64,000 bases of DNA from Paraconexibacter sp040581415 (GCF_040581415.1 NZ_CP114014.1:4650001-4714000); one strand, 5' to 3'. Counted from the first letter of the stretch, positions 7,269 through 16,257 are shown. Notes: generated by a model from the letters alone, not told the origin. Numbers and translations: made by a program.

Positions 7269-9558
7269 CGAGTACCTCGTTCAGTGCGGCGGTGTCGGCG
7301 GAGTGGACCTGCTCGAGCCCGACCAGGACCTCCTTGACCTCGGCGAGCCAGGCGGCCCGCGCGACGCGGACCTCGTCGCGACCGGGATCCACGAGGTCGC
7401 GGTTGGCGGCCAGGTCCAGCGCGGCCGCGAACGAGTCGCGGGACACGGCGGCCTCGCTGTGGAGCCGTCCCTGGAGGACCATCTGGTGCCCGACCTCCAT
7501 GCACTGCTGGACGAACTCCTTGGGGTCGACGGCGAGCCGCGGCTCGCGCTCGTACAGCAGCGTGGCGGCCACGAGCTGCGCGTCGACGAACGCCCGCAGC
7601 GTGCGGTGCGCGACCAGCAGCGTGGCGCCGGACAGCAGCGCCGTGGCGCCTGCGCCGTCGGCGGCGCGCTCGCGCCAGTCAGGGTGGATGAGCTCGAGCT
7701 CGGCCTGCAGCTGCGTCCGGAACCGCTCCTTCTCCGCGAAGAAGAACTCGAACTTGAGCAGGTCGCGCAGCCGTAGCGCGGCCTCCCACGCCGGGTCGGT
7801 GATGTCGGTGCTGTCGTCGGCGCGGGTCCGCAGGACCTCGAGCAGGGCGAGCTCGATGATGGCCCGGTTCACGAAGTGGTGCACGGCGCCGTTGCGGTAG
7901 AAGGCGGCGATGTGCAGCTTGCCCGGATCCACCGACCAGACGGGCTCGCTGCCGGCGTCGTAGCACGTGACGATGCCGGCGTCGACGAGGCTGTCCAGGC
8001 CGCCGCGCAGGCCGCCCGGCCGGGCCATCTCGATGATGGGACCGGGCAGGTCGCGCCTGGCCGCGTAGTCCAGGAGCGGCCGCGTCAGCTCCTCGATCTG
8101 CGGATATGTGAGCGCGACGCCCTGCGACCCCAGCAGCGCGAACGTCACCAGCGAGGTCGGCGTGAGCGGGCTGACGGCGTTGATCCCGTCGCAGATGCGG
8201 AACGCCACCTTCTCGAGCCGGACCGCAGGATCGCCGGCCTCGTCGAGCGCCTGGCGGAGCATGAACGGCTCGCCGAAGTGCACGCGCGCCTTGCCCACGT
8301 TCTGGCGCTGGCTGCGCACGTAGTCGAACATCCAGCGCAGCCCCTCGCGCTGCTTGGCCTTCCCCTGCTGCTCGGTCGCCATCGCGCCGACCTCGCGCAG
8401 GCGGTCGTACACGATGGACACGGGCACGAGCGCGACGTCGTCGGCGCGGTCGTCGTCGATCGCCTCGGTCAGGTAGCGCAGCAGGCCGAGCTTCGGCGGG
8501 CGCAGCTTCCCGGTCCGGGTCCGGCCCCCCTCGATGTACCACTCGAGGTTGAAGCGCTTGGACACCAGGTGCCCGAGGAACTCCCGCACCGCGAGCTTGT
8601 AGACGCGGTCGGTGCCGAAGTTGCGGCGGATGAACACCACGCCGGCGCGGCGGCCGATCGGGCCGAGCGGCCACCACGCCATGTTGTTGCCGCCCAGGAC
8701 GTGGTTGCGCGGCAGGTCGTTGGTCTGCAGCGCCTCCTGCAGGACGAGCGGGTCGACGTAGGAGCGGTGCGTCGGCAGGAAGACCAGCGCGTGCTTCTTG
8801 TTCAGCTCGCGCAGCGGCTCGAGGCCGGCGCGGTCGACCTCGACCGTCCACGCGTGCGCGTGCATCGGGGCCATGAACCTGCGGTAGGCATCGATCCCGA
8901 GCGGGGACTGGACGGTCGCCAGCTCGGCGAGGCACGCCTCGCCGTCGGCCTGCAGGTCCTCGACGGTCCGCCCGGTGATCGGCGCCAGCGCCGCGATGCG
9001 CTCGCGGAACCGCGCGCTGGCGGCGATCTGCTCGGCCACCAGGCGCGGGACCTTGTAGCGGTCGCCCAGCAGCAGGCGCTCGGCCCGGTCACACGTGAGG
9101 ACCGCCTGCCGGGCGACGAACGCGCTCAGCGCGGCGTCCCCGCGGGATCCGGTCTCGGCCGCGAACCGCGCGCGCAGGTCCGCCACGGTCGCCGCCTGGC
9201 CGGCGGTCACCTGGACCCGGCCGCGGCTGTGGTCCGCGACACGGCCCTGCAGGACGCCCCACGGACGGCGGGGCTGCATCAGGGAGAGCAGCTCGCCGAC
9301 CCCGGCCTTGTCCTCCTCGTCCGCGGGCGGCAGCCACGTGACGCGGACGGGCACGACCTCCCGCCCGTCCAGGTCGCCCAGGCGGCCGGCGACCGCCGGC
9401 GAGTCGTGCGGGACGACCTCGGCACCGGGATGCGTGCGGCTGCACCACTCGTCGATCAGGCGCTGCTCGGTCGTGCTCTTGGCGCCGACGCTGAGGACCA
9501 GCGGCGGCGGGACGTGACCCGACGGCGTATCCGTCGGGTCTGGGCTGAGTGTGGTCAT
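7255..9558 (-). CDS. plsB: Glycerol-3-phosphate 1-O-acyltransferase (PlsB2-like)
   Basis: A 767-aa PlsB-family enzyme for the first acylation of glycerol-3-phosphate. The catalytic H-x4-D is HRSYVD at 264-269, and the substrate-binding block is EGGRTRTGK at 343-351. Length and order match mycobacterial PlsB2 (about 790 aa), including an N-terminal ~230-residue helical region. It is the first gene of the minus-strand operon that continues with HAD/PlsC, WS/DGAT and hydrolase. The ATG at 9558 is chosen over an in-frame GTG 18 bases upstream because GGGAAG precedes the ATG. The protein is probably membrane-associated, although no clear transmembrane helix is seen. Confidence 0.92.
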   Translation of the reverse strand: MTTLSPDPTDTPSGHVPPPLVLSVGAKSTTEQRLIDEWCSRTHPGAEVVPHDSPAVAGRLGDLDGREVVPVRVTWLPPADEEDKAGVGELLSLMQPRRPWGVLQGRVADHSRGRVQVTAGQAATVADLRARFAAETGSRGDAALSAFVARQAVLTCDRAERLLLGDRYKVPRLVAEQIAASARFRERIAALAPITGRTVEDLQADGEACLAELATVQSPLGIDAYRRFMAPMHAHAWTVEVDRAGLEPLRELNKKHALVFLPTHRSYVDPLVLQEALQTNDLPRNHVLGGNNMAWWPLGPIGRRAGVVFIRRNFGTDRVYKLAVREFLGHLVSKRFNLEWYIEGGRTRTGKLRPPKLGLLRYLTEAIDDDRADDVALVPVSIVYDRLREVGAMATEQQGKAKQREGLRWMFDYVRSQRQNVGKARVHFGEPFMLRQALDEAGDPAVRLEKVAFRICDGINAVSPLTPTSLVTFALLGSQGVALTYPQIEELTRPLLDYAARRDLPGPIIEMARPGGLRGGLDSLVDAGIVTCYDAGSEPVWSVDPGKLHIAAFYRNGAVHHFVNRAIIELALLEVLRTRADDSTDITDPAWEAALRLRDLLKFEFFFAEKERFRTQLQAELELIHPDWRERAADGAGATALLSGATLLVAHRTLRAFVDAQLVAATLLYEREPRLAVDPKEFVQQCMEVGHQMVLQGRLHSEAAVSRDSFAAALDLAANRDLVDPGRDEVRVARAAWLAEVKEVLVGLEQVHSADTAALNEVLDDDR

Positions 9559-9711
9559 TCGCTTCCCGGGCAGCACGACGTGGACAAGCGCTACCTGCCC
9601 ACCCTCTCAGGCCGCGCAACCCCGGGCATCGACCCAGTGGGGGACGTCCCTCTCCTGCGCGGGGGGGTAAATCGGTTTCAGCGCCCACGCGCCGGGTTGC
9701 CCGGCCCGCCG

Positions 9712-11202
9712 TCAGGCCGCCGGCTCGAGCAACGTGTCGGCCAGCAGCTCCGCGAACGTCTCGTCCAGACAGCGGCTCATCAGCGCGGGGTCGGTGACCG
9801 CGGCGGTGTCGTAGTTGAAGCCGATGCAGGCCTGATCCTGGTGGGTCACGAGCGTGGCGGACAGCGCGCAGCCGGTCGTCGGGCCGAACGAGAACATCCG
9901 CAGGACGCGGCCGCCGGCGAGGTAGGCGTCGCGGTTCAGGCCGCGCACCACGAACGCCTGCAGGGCCAGCGGCCGGTTCGAGCGCTCCATGGCCTGGGCG
10001 ACCAGCGCGGTCGGCGTACGGCTGATCGCGGGCGCCGCCAGCTTGACCAGGTCGACGGTGGTGCGCTGCTCGGCGACCGCGACGCGCTCGCGCAGGACGG
10101 CCACCCGCTGGGCCGCGCTCATGCGGCCGGTCGGGGCGCTGATCCGGGCGCGGGCGAAGCGGTCGCTGCTGCCGTCCAGCCGCAGCTGCAGCGGGACGGC
10201 GACCGGCAGCTCGTCGAGCGGCGTGCCGAGAGCGGCGTGGTACCGGCCCAGCGCGTCGATCGCCGCGGCCAGCATCCCGTCCGCGAAGCCCCGGCCGGCA
10301 GCCGCCCGCAGCCGCTCGGTCGGCAGGTCGATGGCGTGGAAGGCACGGTGGGAGCTGCGGGCCCGCAGCAGCGGGGAGCCGGCGCCGGCGCCGCCGACCA
10401 GCGACTCGGCCACCGTCTGCGCGACCTCGAGCGACGCGACGATGCTCCGCGCCGGGTGACGCAGGAGGGTGGCGCCGGTTCGCGCGGCACCGGTTGCGGC
10501 GCGGCTGACGGCCAGCGGCGTCTCGGCCACGGCCTGGAGCGCATGCTGCGCGGAGAGCCGTAGCGGCGTGATCGGCTCGTGGATGCCCTGCGGCAGCTGC
10601 GGCGACCCGGCGGTCGGCTCGCGCACGCTGCTGTGGAGCAGCTCGAACAGCGCGACGAGCGCCTGGTCGTCGGCCATCGCGTGGTGGAGCTTCAGCGCGT
10701 AGGCGGACTGGCCGCCCGGGAGCCCTTCGACGAGCGTGGCCTGCCACAGCGGACGGGTCGGGTCGAAGGTCTCCTCGTGCATCGCGCTCGCGACGGCGAG
10801 CGCGTCGGCCAGCGTCCCGCCGGAGCCGAGCTGCACGCGCCGGACGTGGTGCTCGAGGTCGACGCGCGTGTCCGCCCACGCAGGGGGACCGATCCGCAAG
10901 GGATCGGACACGACCCGCTGGCGTAGACGCGGGACGCGACCGAGCGCCCAGCTGTGACCGTGGACGAGCCGTCGCCAGTCGGGCGTGATGTCGAGCACCT
11001 CGACGACGACGCTCGCCGCGCGGAGCGTCGCGCGGTCGGAGGCGTGCCAGAGGGCGGCCTCGACCGCGGTCATCTCCGTCCCCTGGCCCCAGCGCACGAT
11101 CGTCCGGTCGTACTGGAAGGCCGCACTCGCGCGATCGGGCGACGGCTGTGGCTGCGGCGCCGCAGCGGGCACGGGCAGCGGGCCGAGCTTGCGTGCGGTC
11201 AT
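9712..11202 (-). CDS. WS/DGAT-family acyltransferase (second paralogue)
   Basis: A 496-aa WS/DGAT homologue. The active-site motif keeps both His and the Asp but ends in Asp instead of Gly (HHAMADD). Flanking family features remain (EAALWHASDRA; EHHVRRVQLGSGGTL; PLWQATLVEGL). It carries a ~35-residue Pro/Ala-rich N-terminal extension that the first paralogue lacks. The ATG at 11202 overlaps the stop of the upstream alpha/beta hydrolase (ATGA). This recreates the hydrolase/WS-DGAT pairing of the 3.5-5.8 kb cluster, but with the gene order reversed. It likely makes wax esters or triacylglycerol; acyl and alcohol preference cannot be read. Confidence 0.9.
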   Translation of the reverse strand: MTARKLGPLPVPAAAPQPQPSPDRASAAFQYDRTIVRWGQGTEMTAVEAALWHASDRATLRAASVVVEVLDITPDWRRLVHGHSWALGRVPRLRQRVVSDPLRIGPPAWADTRVDLEHHVRRVQLGSGGTLADALAVASAMHEETFDPTRPLWQATLVEGLPGGQSAYALKLHHAMADDQALVALFELLHSSVREPTAGSPQLPQGIHEPITPLRLSAQHALQAVAETPLAVSRAATGAARTGATLLRHPARSIVASLEVAQTVAESLVGGAGAGSPLLRARSSHRAFHAIDLPTERLRAAAGRGFADGMLAAAIDALGRYHAALGTPLDELPVAVPLQLRLDGSSDRFARARISAPTGRMSAAQRVAVLRERVAVAEQRTTVDLVKLAAPAISRTPTALVAQAMERSNRPLALQAFVVRGLNRDAYLAGGRVLRMFSFGPTTGCALSATLVTHQDQACIGFNYDTAAVTDPALMSRCLDETFAELLADTLLEPAA

Positions 11203-12113
11203 GATGCGCTCCGTGCTCGCGAGGGCTGCGGGGTGGACGCGTCCACGTCGAGCGTCACCTCGAGGATCGTGGCGGTGACGAGCAGCGGGTCGTCGTACAT
11301 CGGGACGTGCCCCACGCCGGGCATGACGGTGAACTCGGCGTTCGGGACGCGGTCCAGCAGCGGACGGCCGTGGTCGTCCGCCGGGATCGTGCGGTCGTTC
11401 TGGCTCCAGGCGATCCGGACACGGCACGTCACATGGGACATGTCGCTGTTGAAGCCGCCGTCGCGCTGCGTCGCCACCATGAACTGGTCGATGATCGTGC
11501 ACCCGCCGGCGTCCTCGATCATCTGCAGCATGCGGCCCGGGGGCATGCGGTCCCCGCGCTCCATGACGGACTTCAGCATCGCGCGCCGCGCCTGCGGCGC
11601 CAGCAGCGGCCCCCGCAGGAACGGCGACGAGCGCACGCTGAGCCGGGTGATGTTGCGGATCATCGTCGCGGTCCGGTGCAGGTGCCCGGGGTCCCGCCAC
11701 CCGCCGGCCGGCGACAGCGCCACCACGGACCGCGCCCGCCCCCGGCGCGCGAGCTCGAGCGACAGCCAGCCCCCGAGCGAGTTGCCGCAGATGTGAGCGG
11801 TCCCGATGCCGGCGGCGTCCAGGCTCTGCTCGATTCCGTCGGCGAGCAGCTTGATGCTGACCTCGGTCTCGCGCGCGATGACCGGGCCGCCGTGATGTCC
11901 CGGCAACGTCACCGCGGTGACCTCGTGGTGCCGCTCGAGCGTCTCGAGGACGGGGTGCCAGATCCGCCAGCTGCCGGTGAAGCCGTGCAGCAGGACGAGC
12001 GGCGAGCCTTCGCCGCCGCGGTGCAGGGGTGCTGGGGGTGGCCGGCGCGCGATCGCCGGCTCAGTCGTCGTGTTCGGACAGGGTGATCTGCGAACGGTAG
12101 GCCATCGCACCAC
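11199..12113 (-). CDS. Alpha/beta hydrolase (paralogue of the 3.5-kb hydrolase)
   Basis: An alpha/beta hydrolase of about 304 aa, closely similar to the one at 3545-4369. Both share LVLLHGF, CGNSLGGWLSLEL with the nucleophile Ser, LSPAGGW, WSQNDRTIP and GVGHVPMYDDP with the catalytic His. The start is uncertain. The frame stays open to 12173, but a stem-loop at 12141-12161 lies in that extension, so a GTG at 12113 or 12110 is preferred; neither has a clear Shine-Dalgarno. It is translationally coupled to the downstream WS/DGAT gene through an ATGA overlap. Probably a lipid or ester hydrolase. Confidence 0.82.
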   Translation of the reverse strand: MVRWPTVRRSPCPNTTTEPAIARRPPPAPLHRGGEGSPLVLLHGFTGSWRIWHPVLETLERHHEVTAVTLPGHHGGPVIARETEVSIKLLADGIEQSLDAAGIGTAHICGNSLGGWLSLELARRGRARSVVALSPAGGWRDPGHLHRTATMIRNITRLSVRSSPFLRGPLLAPQARRAMLKSVMERGDRMPPGRMLQMIEDAGGCTIIDQFMVATQRDGGFNSDMSHVTCRVRIAWSQNDRTIPADDHGRPLLDRVPNAEFTVMPGVGHVPMYDDPLLVTATILEVTLDVDASTPQPSRARSAS

Positions 12114-12140
12114 TCGGGGGCGCCCACCCCGCGGGAGAAG

Positions 12141-12161
12141 GTGCCCCCCGAAAAGGGGCAC
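12141..12161. terminator. Stem-loop between ABC transporter and hydrolase genes
   Basis: GTGCCCC and GGGGCAC form a perfect 7-bp stem around a 7-base loop, 65 bases after the stop of the ABC transporter gene on the minus strand. No T-run follows, so this is a candidate terminator only. Its presence argues that the downstream hydrolase starts at about 12113 rather than 12173. Confidence 0.5.
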
Positions 12162-12225
12162 AGACCGGCGCACGGACCCGCACAGCGCTGCTACCCGCGC
12201 GAGTGACTCCCGGAAGTCCGGCGGA

Positions 12226-13881
12226 TCACCTGTGCTGCGGCACGCGACCCAGCGACCGCACCGCGAGACCGAGGAAGACGACCGCGATCGCGACGAGCCC
12301 GATGATCGGCGTCGTCGGCTGCGCCGCGAAGAAGGAGGCCTCCAGGCCGGTCACGGAGCCGAGATTCGACCCCAGCCGCTCGTCCAGCCCCATGGCCCCG
12401 CCGATGCCGCCCAGTGCCCAGCGCCCGGTGACCGCGTTCGTCAGCACCTGCAGCGGCGGGATCATCTTGTCGACCGGGATCAGCGCGCCTGCGAACAGCA
12501 ACTGGGGAATCAGCAGCAGCGGGACGGACGTCGTCGCCTGATCCGGCGTCCGGGCCCAGGCCGACAGCCAGAGCCCCATCGCCGCAGCGCTCCAGCCGGT
12601 GACCACGCAGAGCCCGAGAATCAGCGGTGCACCCTCCGGCACCGGCTGCAGGATCAGGACGACGATGGCCATCAGCAGCGTCTGCGCAGCGACGACCGGC
12701 ATCAGCGTGAGCGCCTTGGCGAAGACGTAGGCCTCCGCGCGCACGCCGACCGCGAGCTCGCGGTCGATGATCGCGCGTTCGGAGACGACGGTCCGGCAGG
12801 CCGCGATGACGCCGAGCCAGATGCTCGCCGTCAGCAGCATGAAGCTGAGGAGCATCCCGTAGAACGGGCCGAGGGTCTGGTCCTCGACGACACCGCGCGG
12901 CAGGACGACCGCCATCGCGAGGCCGATGACCGGCGCCTGGCCGATGAGGATCGCCAGCGACCGGCGATCGCGCAGCTGGCAGATCGCCGCGCGCGAGACG
13001 AGCGTTCCGAGCTGGGCCCCGCCGCCCGGGGCGGCGCCGCGTACGCGGTCGCCGCTGCCGTGGCCCGCCGGGACCGCGGGCAGCTGCGCGTGTCCTCCGC
13101 GTCCGGCGGGCGCGCTCAGCGCGGCGTACGCCTCCTCGAGGTCCCGGACGCCGAGGGCGCCCGTCACTCCCTCGGGCGGCCCGATGTAGCGCACGGTCCC
13201 CCCCGGGCCCATCGCCACGATCGTGTCGCAGAGGTGCAGGCTGGCGGTGGAGTGCGTCGCGACGAGGACCCCGCGGCCATCGCCGGTCAGCTCGCGCAGC
13301 ATCACCATCAGGCGCCGCTCCAGACCGGGATCCAGGCCGGCGGCGGGCTCGTCCAGCAGCAGGACCTGCGGCCGGCCGACGAGCTCGACCGCGCAGGACG
13401 TGCGCCGGCGCTGGCCCTTCGAGAGGCTGGCGACGCGCGTCTCGCCGAACTCCAGCATGTCCAGGTCGCTGACCACCCCCTCGACCCGCGCGACGAGCTC
13501 GGCCTCGCGGGCGCCGGGCTCGGCCCGTAGGCGCGCGGCGAAGAGCAGCTCCTCGAACACGCTCAGCTCGTCATGCAGCAGGTCGTCCGACGGGACGAAG
13601 CCGATTCCGCCGGCCGCGGTGCCGTCGCCGGCCAGCAGCTGCACCGATCCCCGCGTCCGGGCCTCCGGGCCGGCGAGCGCGCGCAGCAGCGAGGTCTTGC
13701 CGGCGCCGCTTGGGCCGATGACGGCGACCAGCTCGCCGACGCCGAGCGCCAGCGAGACGGGCTCCACCAGGGTGCGGTCGTCGGCCTCCACGCTGACCTC
13801 GCGCGCGATCAGCAGCGGCGCGCGCAAGGGCGCCGAGGACGAGCCTGCCGGGACGGCGGCGGCGCGGGTGACGTCGGTCAT
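12226..13881 (-). CDS. ABC transporter, ATP-binding domain fused to ABC-2 permease
   Basis: A 551-aa half-transporter of the ABCG/White layout (ATPase first, permease second). Walker A is GPSGAGKTS (~residue 54), the signature is LSKGQRRR, and Walker B is VLLLDEPAAGLDP followed by the ATHS switch His. From about residue 290, six hydrophobic segments form the ABC-2 type membrane domain. It probably works as a homodimeric exporter; the substrate is unknown, although lipid-metabolism neighbours on both sides allow a lipid or toxic-compound role. The ATG at 13881 is used because the ATPase homology begins soon after. It has no direct operon partner. Confidence 0.88.
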   Translation of the reverse strand: MTDVTRAAAVPAGSSSAPLRAPLLIAREVSVEADDRTLVEPVSLALGVGELVAVIGPSGAGKTSLLRALAGPEARTRGSVQLLAGDGTAAGGIGFVPSDDLLHDELSVFEELLFAARLRAEPGAREAELVARVEGVVSDLDMLEFGETRVASLSKGQRRRTSCAVELVGRPQVLLLDEPAAGLDPGLERRLMVMLRELTGDGRGVLVATHSTASLHLCDTIVAMGPGGTVRYIGPPEGVTGALGVRDLEEAYAALSAPAGRGGHAQLPAVPAGHGSGDRVRGAAPGGGAQLGTLVSRAAICQLRDRRSLAILIGQAPVIGLAMAVVLPRGVVEDQTLGPFYGMLLSFMLLTASIWLGVIAACRTVVSERAIIDRELAVGVRAEAYVFAKALTLMPVVAAQTLLMAIVVLILQPVPEGAPLILGLCVVTGWSAAAMGLWLSAWARTPDQATTSVPLLLIPQLLFAGALIPVDKMIPPLQVLTNAVTGRWALGGIGGAMGLDERLGSNLGSVTGLEASFFAAQPTTPIIGLVAIAVVFLGLAVRSLGRVPQHR

Positions 13882-14044
13882 CCTCGAACCATGCCCTCTC
13901 CTGTGCGCCAAAGCATCCGCTGCAGGGATGACTTCCGGGGTGCTTTGGGGATAAGGTTTGTGTCGAAGGAGACAATCGCGACGGTTCCGGCAAGGTCGAC
14001 GTGATCAGGTCGGGCGGGCGCGGATGGAGGAGAGAGAGGACGGG

Positions 14045-14491
14045 ATGGTCAACCCAGCGCGGTCACTCGACCGGGTCACAGGCAGTTCCCCTGCGGTGGA
14101 GGTCGGTGCGTCGCCGGCGCAGCGCGTCGCGTCGTTCGTCGATGTGGTCCAGGAGGCGTTGAAGGACGACGCCGTCGCCTTCCGCATGGCTCAGGCCGGC
14201 GTCCTGGTCCGGCTCGACTTCACGGACCGGCCGGTGCAGCCGGTGTTCCTCGCGCTCGACGTCGCCCGTCCGTACGCCACCACGGAGGCCCAGCCCCGTC
14301 GCGCGGACGTCGTCCTCACGATGACGACCGCCGACCTCGACAACTGCCTGCGCCAGGGCGAGGAGCTGCCGCTCCGCATCCTCGCCGGCGACATCCGCTT
14401 CGAGGGCTACGTCCGCAAGTTCCTGCGCGTGCTTCCCGTCCTGCGCGCCGCCGTGCAGGCGTGCGACGCGGCGCGCGCCCCGGCGACCTGA
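14045..14491 (+). CDS. SCP2-type sterol/lipid-carrier protein (first of three)
   Basis: A 148-aa protein with the SCP2 sterol-transfer fold: a start helix (SFVDVVQEAL), a beta-sheet core (VLVRLDFTDRP, VFLALDV), the family pattern ADVVLTMTTADLDNCLRQGEE, and a C-terminal helix following GYVRKFLRVLPVL. It would bind acyl-CoA, sterol or similar lipid in the cytosol. The start at 14045 follows a strong purine-rich ribosome-binding stretch (GGAGGAGAGAGAGG); an in-frame ATG 21 bases upstream overlaps that stretch. It is convergent with a second SCP2 gene 10 bases away. The GYVRKFLRVLP segment is nearly repeated in the SCP2 protein at 17654-18073. Confidence 0.85.
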   Translation: MVNPARSLDRVTGSSPAVEVGASPAQRVASFVDVVQEALKDDAVAFRMAQAGVLVRLDFTDRPVQPVFLALDVARPYATTEAQPRRADVVLTMTTADLDNCLRQGEELPLRILAGDIRFEGYVRKFLRVLPVLRAAVQACDAARAPAT

Positions 14492-14501
14492 CGGCCCGGG
14501 C

Positions 14502-14909
14502 TCAGTACGCGGACCGGTCCGCTTCCCGGCCGGCCATCATGCGCCGGTAGACGGGGAACAGCGGCTTGGTGAGCGGCAGCAGCGGCAGCAGCCGGGCGAT
14601 GTCACCGGTGGCCTGGACCTTGCCCTTCGCGAGGCCGACCGCCAGGTTGTACTCGCCACGCCAATAGCGGTCGGCGATGTCCGCCGGCATCGTCAGGACG
14701 ACGTCCGCGTCCGGCCCCGGGCCGCCCTCCTCGACCGTCATCGGCTCGTGCAGCCGGATCGTCAGCACCGCGTCCGGATCCGTGTGCTGCACCCGCAGCG
14801 TCAGCGCGGCGGCAGCCAGCTGCGATCCGACCTCGGGGTGCTCCGCCGCCGCGCGGTAGATCCCGCCGACATAGCGGTACACCTCGCTCGCGTTCTCGAA
14901 GATGGGCAC
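14502..14909 (-). CDS. SCP2-type sterol/lipid-carrier protein (second of three)
   Basis: A protein of about 135 aa with the SCP2 domain pattern: VGGIYRAAAEHPEVGSQLAA, VLTIRLHEPMT, DADVVLTMPADIADRYWRGE, NLAVGLAKGKVQATGDIARLLPLLP. The K-x-G-D segment before a hydrophobic helix is typical of SCP2 lipid-binding domains. The start is not certain. A GTG at 14909 fits the domain length, with GGAGG only a base or two upstream; no ATG is available in frame near it. The gene is divergent from the GAF-LuxR gene at 15063 and convergent with the SCP2 gene ending at 14491. Confidence 0.75.
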   Translation of the reverse strand: MPIFENASEVYRYVGGIYRAAAEHPEVGSQLAAAALTLRVQHTDPDAVLTIRLHEPMTVEEGGPGPDADVVLTMPADIADRYWRGEYNLAVGLAKGKVQATGDIARLLPLLPLTKPLFPVYRRMMAGREADRSAY

Positions 14910-14946
14910 GCCTCCATGCTGTCGGCTGGCCCTCGCCGGGACATGC

Positions 14947-14962
14947 CCCTCACGGGTGAGGG
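14947..14962. promoter_or_regulatory. Inverted repeat in SCP2/LuxR divergent promoter
   Basis: CCCTCAC-GG-GTGAGGG, a perfect 7-bp dyad with a 2-base centre, lies between the SCP2 gene (start 14909, minus) and the GAF-LuxR gene (start 15063, plus). A similar but imperfect dyad (CCCCCAC-CGG-GTGAGG) lies just upstream of the acyl-CoA dehydrogenase gene at about 33539-33554. It is a candidate operator; the protein that binds it is unknown. Confidence 0.45.
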
Positions 14963-15062
14963 CCGTCCGCTCAAGGAAGGGGGTTGGCGCACCGGAACGC
15001 CCTCCGGTGCCCCCGACCCCTGCGTGTATAGTCGCCCCAGGGTTAGAGAGAGAGGGAGTTCG

Positions 15063-16241
15063 ATGGCGACTGCGGCGACGCAGACCGAGAGCACGGACGG
15101 CACGCTGGAGCAACGCGCCAAGGCGATCGCGCAGCGCGCGCGCGACCTGATCGAGTCCCACACGCTGGCCACCGATCCGGGGTTTCCCGAGCAGCTGGCC
15201 GAGCGTCTCGAGCGCGTCTGCGAGCAGCTCCGCGCGCGACTGCTCGACGACCGCTCGCTGGCCAACGCCCCGATCGAGGCCGCCACGCTCTGCGACGCCC
15301 TCGTGGAGCTGACCGACCTGCAGCAGGACCTGCGCGAGACGGTCATCGCGCAGCGCTTCGACGTGCTCTCCCGCATCCACGGCGGGCTCACGCGCCTGCG
15401 CGGCGTCGGCTCGGTCGCCGAGCTGCTGCAGGAGACGCCAGAGGAGCTGTGCCACTGCTGCGACTTCGACCGCGCCGTGCTGTCGCGCGTGAACGGCTCC
15501 AGCTGGCAGCCCGAGGCGATCTGCATCGCCGCCGGGCAGGACGCGGCCGTCACGGAGGCCACCGAGGAGTTCCTCACGGGGGCCGAGATCCCGCTCAGCC
15601 CGATGCTGCTGGAGACCGAGCTCGCGCGCCGCGCGGCTCCGGCCCTGGTCAGCGACCCGCAGACGAGCCAGCGCACGTTCAGCCCGCTGATGGAGGCGTC
15701 GGCGACGACGGCCTACGTCGCCGCGCCGGTCCTGCAGGGGCGCCGCGTCATCGGCTTCCTGCACGCGGATGCGTTCGGCAGCGGCCGCGAGCTGACGACG
15801 CTGGACCGCGACAACCTCTGGACGTTCGCCGAGGGCTTCGGCCTGATCTTCGAGCGGATGGTCCTCGTCGAGCGCCTCGACGCCCAGCGCTCGCGGGTGC
15901 GGGACGCCTTCCGCCACGCGGAGGCGAACCTGGACCAGCTCTGCGACGCGGAGGTGAAGCTCGCCCGTCAGGAGCGCGAGGCCACCTCGGTCACCCAGAG
16001 CGCGGCGGGCATGCTCGCGCCGACCCAGTCGCGGATCAACCTGCTGCTGACCGCGCGCGAGCGCGAGGTGCTGAACCTGATGATCAGCGGGGCGCGCAAC
16101 AGCACGATCGCCGACGAGCTCGTCATCGCCGAGGGCACCGTGAAGTCGCACGTCAAGAACATCTGCCGCAAGCTGCGGGCCTCCAACCGGGCGGAGGCGG
16201 TCTCGAAGTACCTGCAGATCGTCATGCGCGCAAAGCTCTAG
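15063..16241 (+). CDS. GAF domain-containing LuxR-family regulator (first of tandem pair)
   Basis: A 392-aa regulator. Residues ~100-275 look like a GAF sensor domain (a helix ending RLRGVGSVAELLQ; CDFDRAVLSRV; YVAAPVLQGRRVIGFLHAD; LWTFAEGFGLIFERMV). Residues ~325-390 form a LuxR/FixJ helix-turn-helix (LTAREREVLNLMISGARNST; EGTVKSHVKNICRKL). There is no receiver domain, so it is more likely controlled by a small molecule than by phosphorylation. The ATG at 15063 follows a purine-rich stretch (AGAGAGAGGGAG); a TATAGT -10 box lies at about 15027. It is 16 bases upstream of a paralogue and is embedded among SCP2 genes, which suggests control of lipid-binding or lipid-import genes. Confidence 0.88.
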   Translation: MATAATQTESTDGTLEQRAKAIAQRARDLIESHTLATDPGFPEQLAERLERVCEQLRARLLDDRSLANAPIEAATLCDALVELTDLQQDLRETVIAQRFDVLSRIHGGLTRLRGVGSVAELLQETPEELCHCCDFDRAVLSRVNGSSWQPEAICIAAGQDAAVTEATEEFLTGAEIPLSPMLLETELARRAAPALVSDPQTSQRTFSPLMEASATTAYVAAPVLQGRRVIGFLHADAFGSGRELTTLDRDNLWTFAEGFGLIFERMVLVERLDAQRSRVRDAFRHAEANLDQLCDAEVKLARQEREATSVTQSAAGMLAPTQSRINLLLTAREREVLNLMISGARNSTIADELVIAEGTVKSHVKNICRKLRASNRAEAVSKYLQIVMRAKL

Positions 16242-16257
16242 GCGACCCGACCGTCCG

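Noticed and set aside
7876..10563. An 895-codon plus-strand open frame
   Set aside because: It runs antisense across plsB2 and the WS/DGAT gene and through their intergenic promoter; no motifs, so taken as a GC-driven shadow.
12061..12105. A 14-codon ATG frame (minus strand, MAYRSQ... ending in a stop) just before the second hydrolase
   Set aside because: Considered as a leader peptide or as a frameshifted true N-terminus. There is no Shine-Dalgarno or attenuator-like hairpin after it, and it overlaps the hydrolase frame; too short to support.
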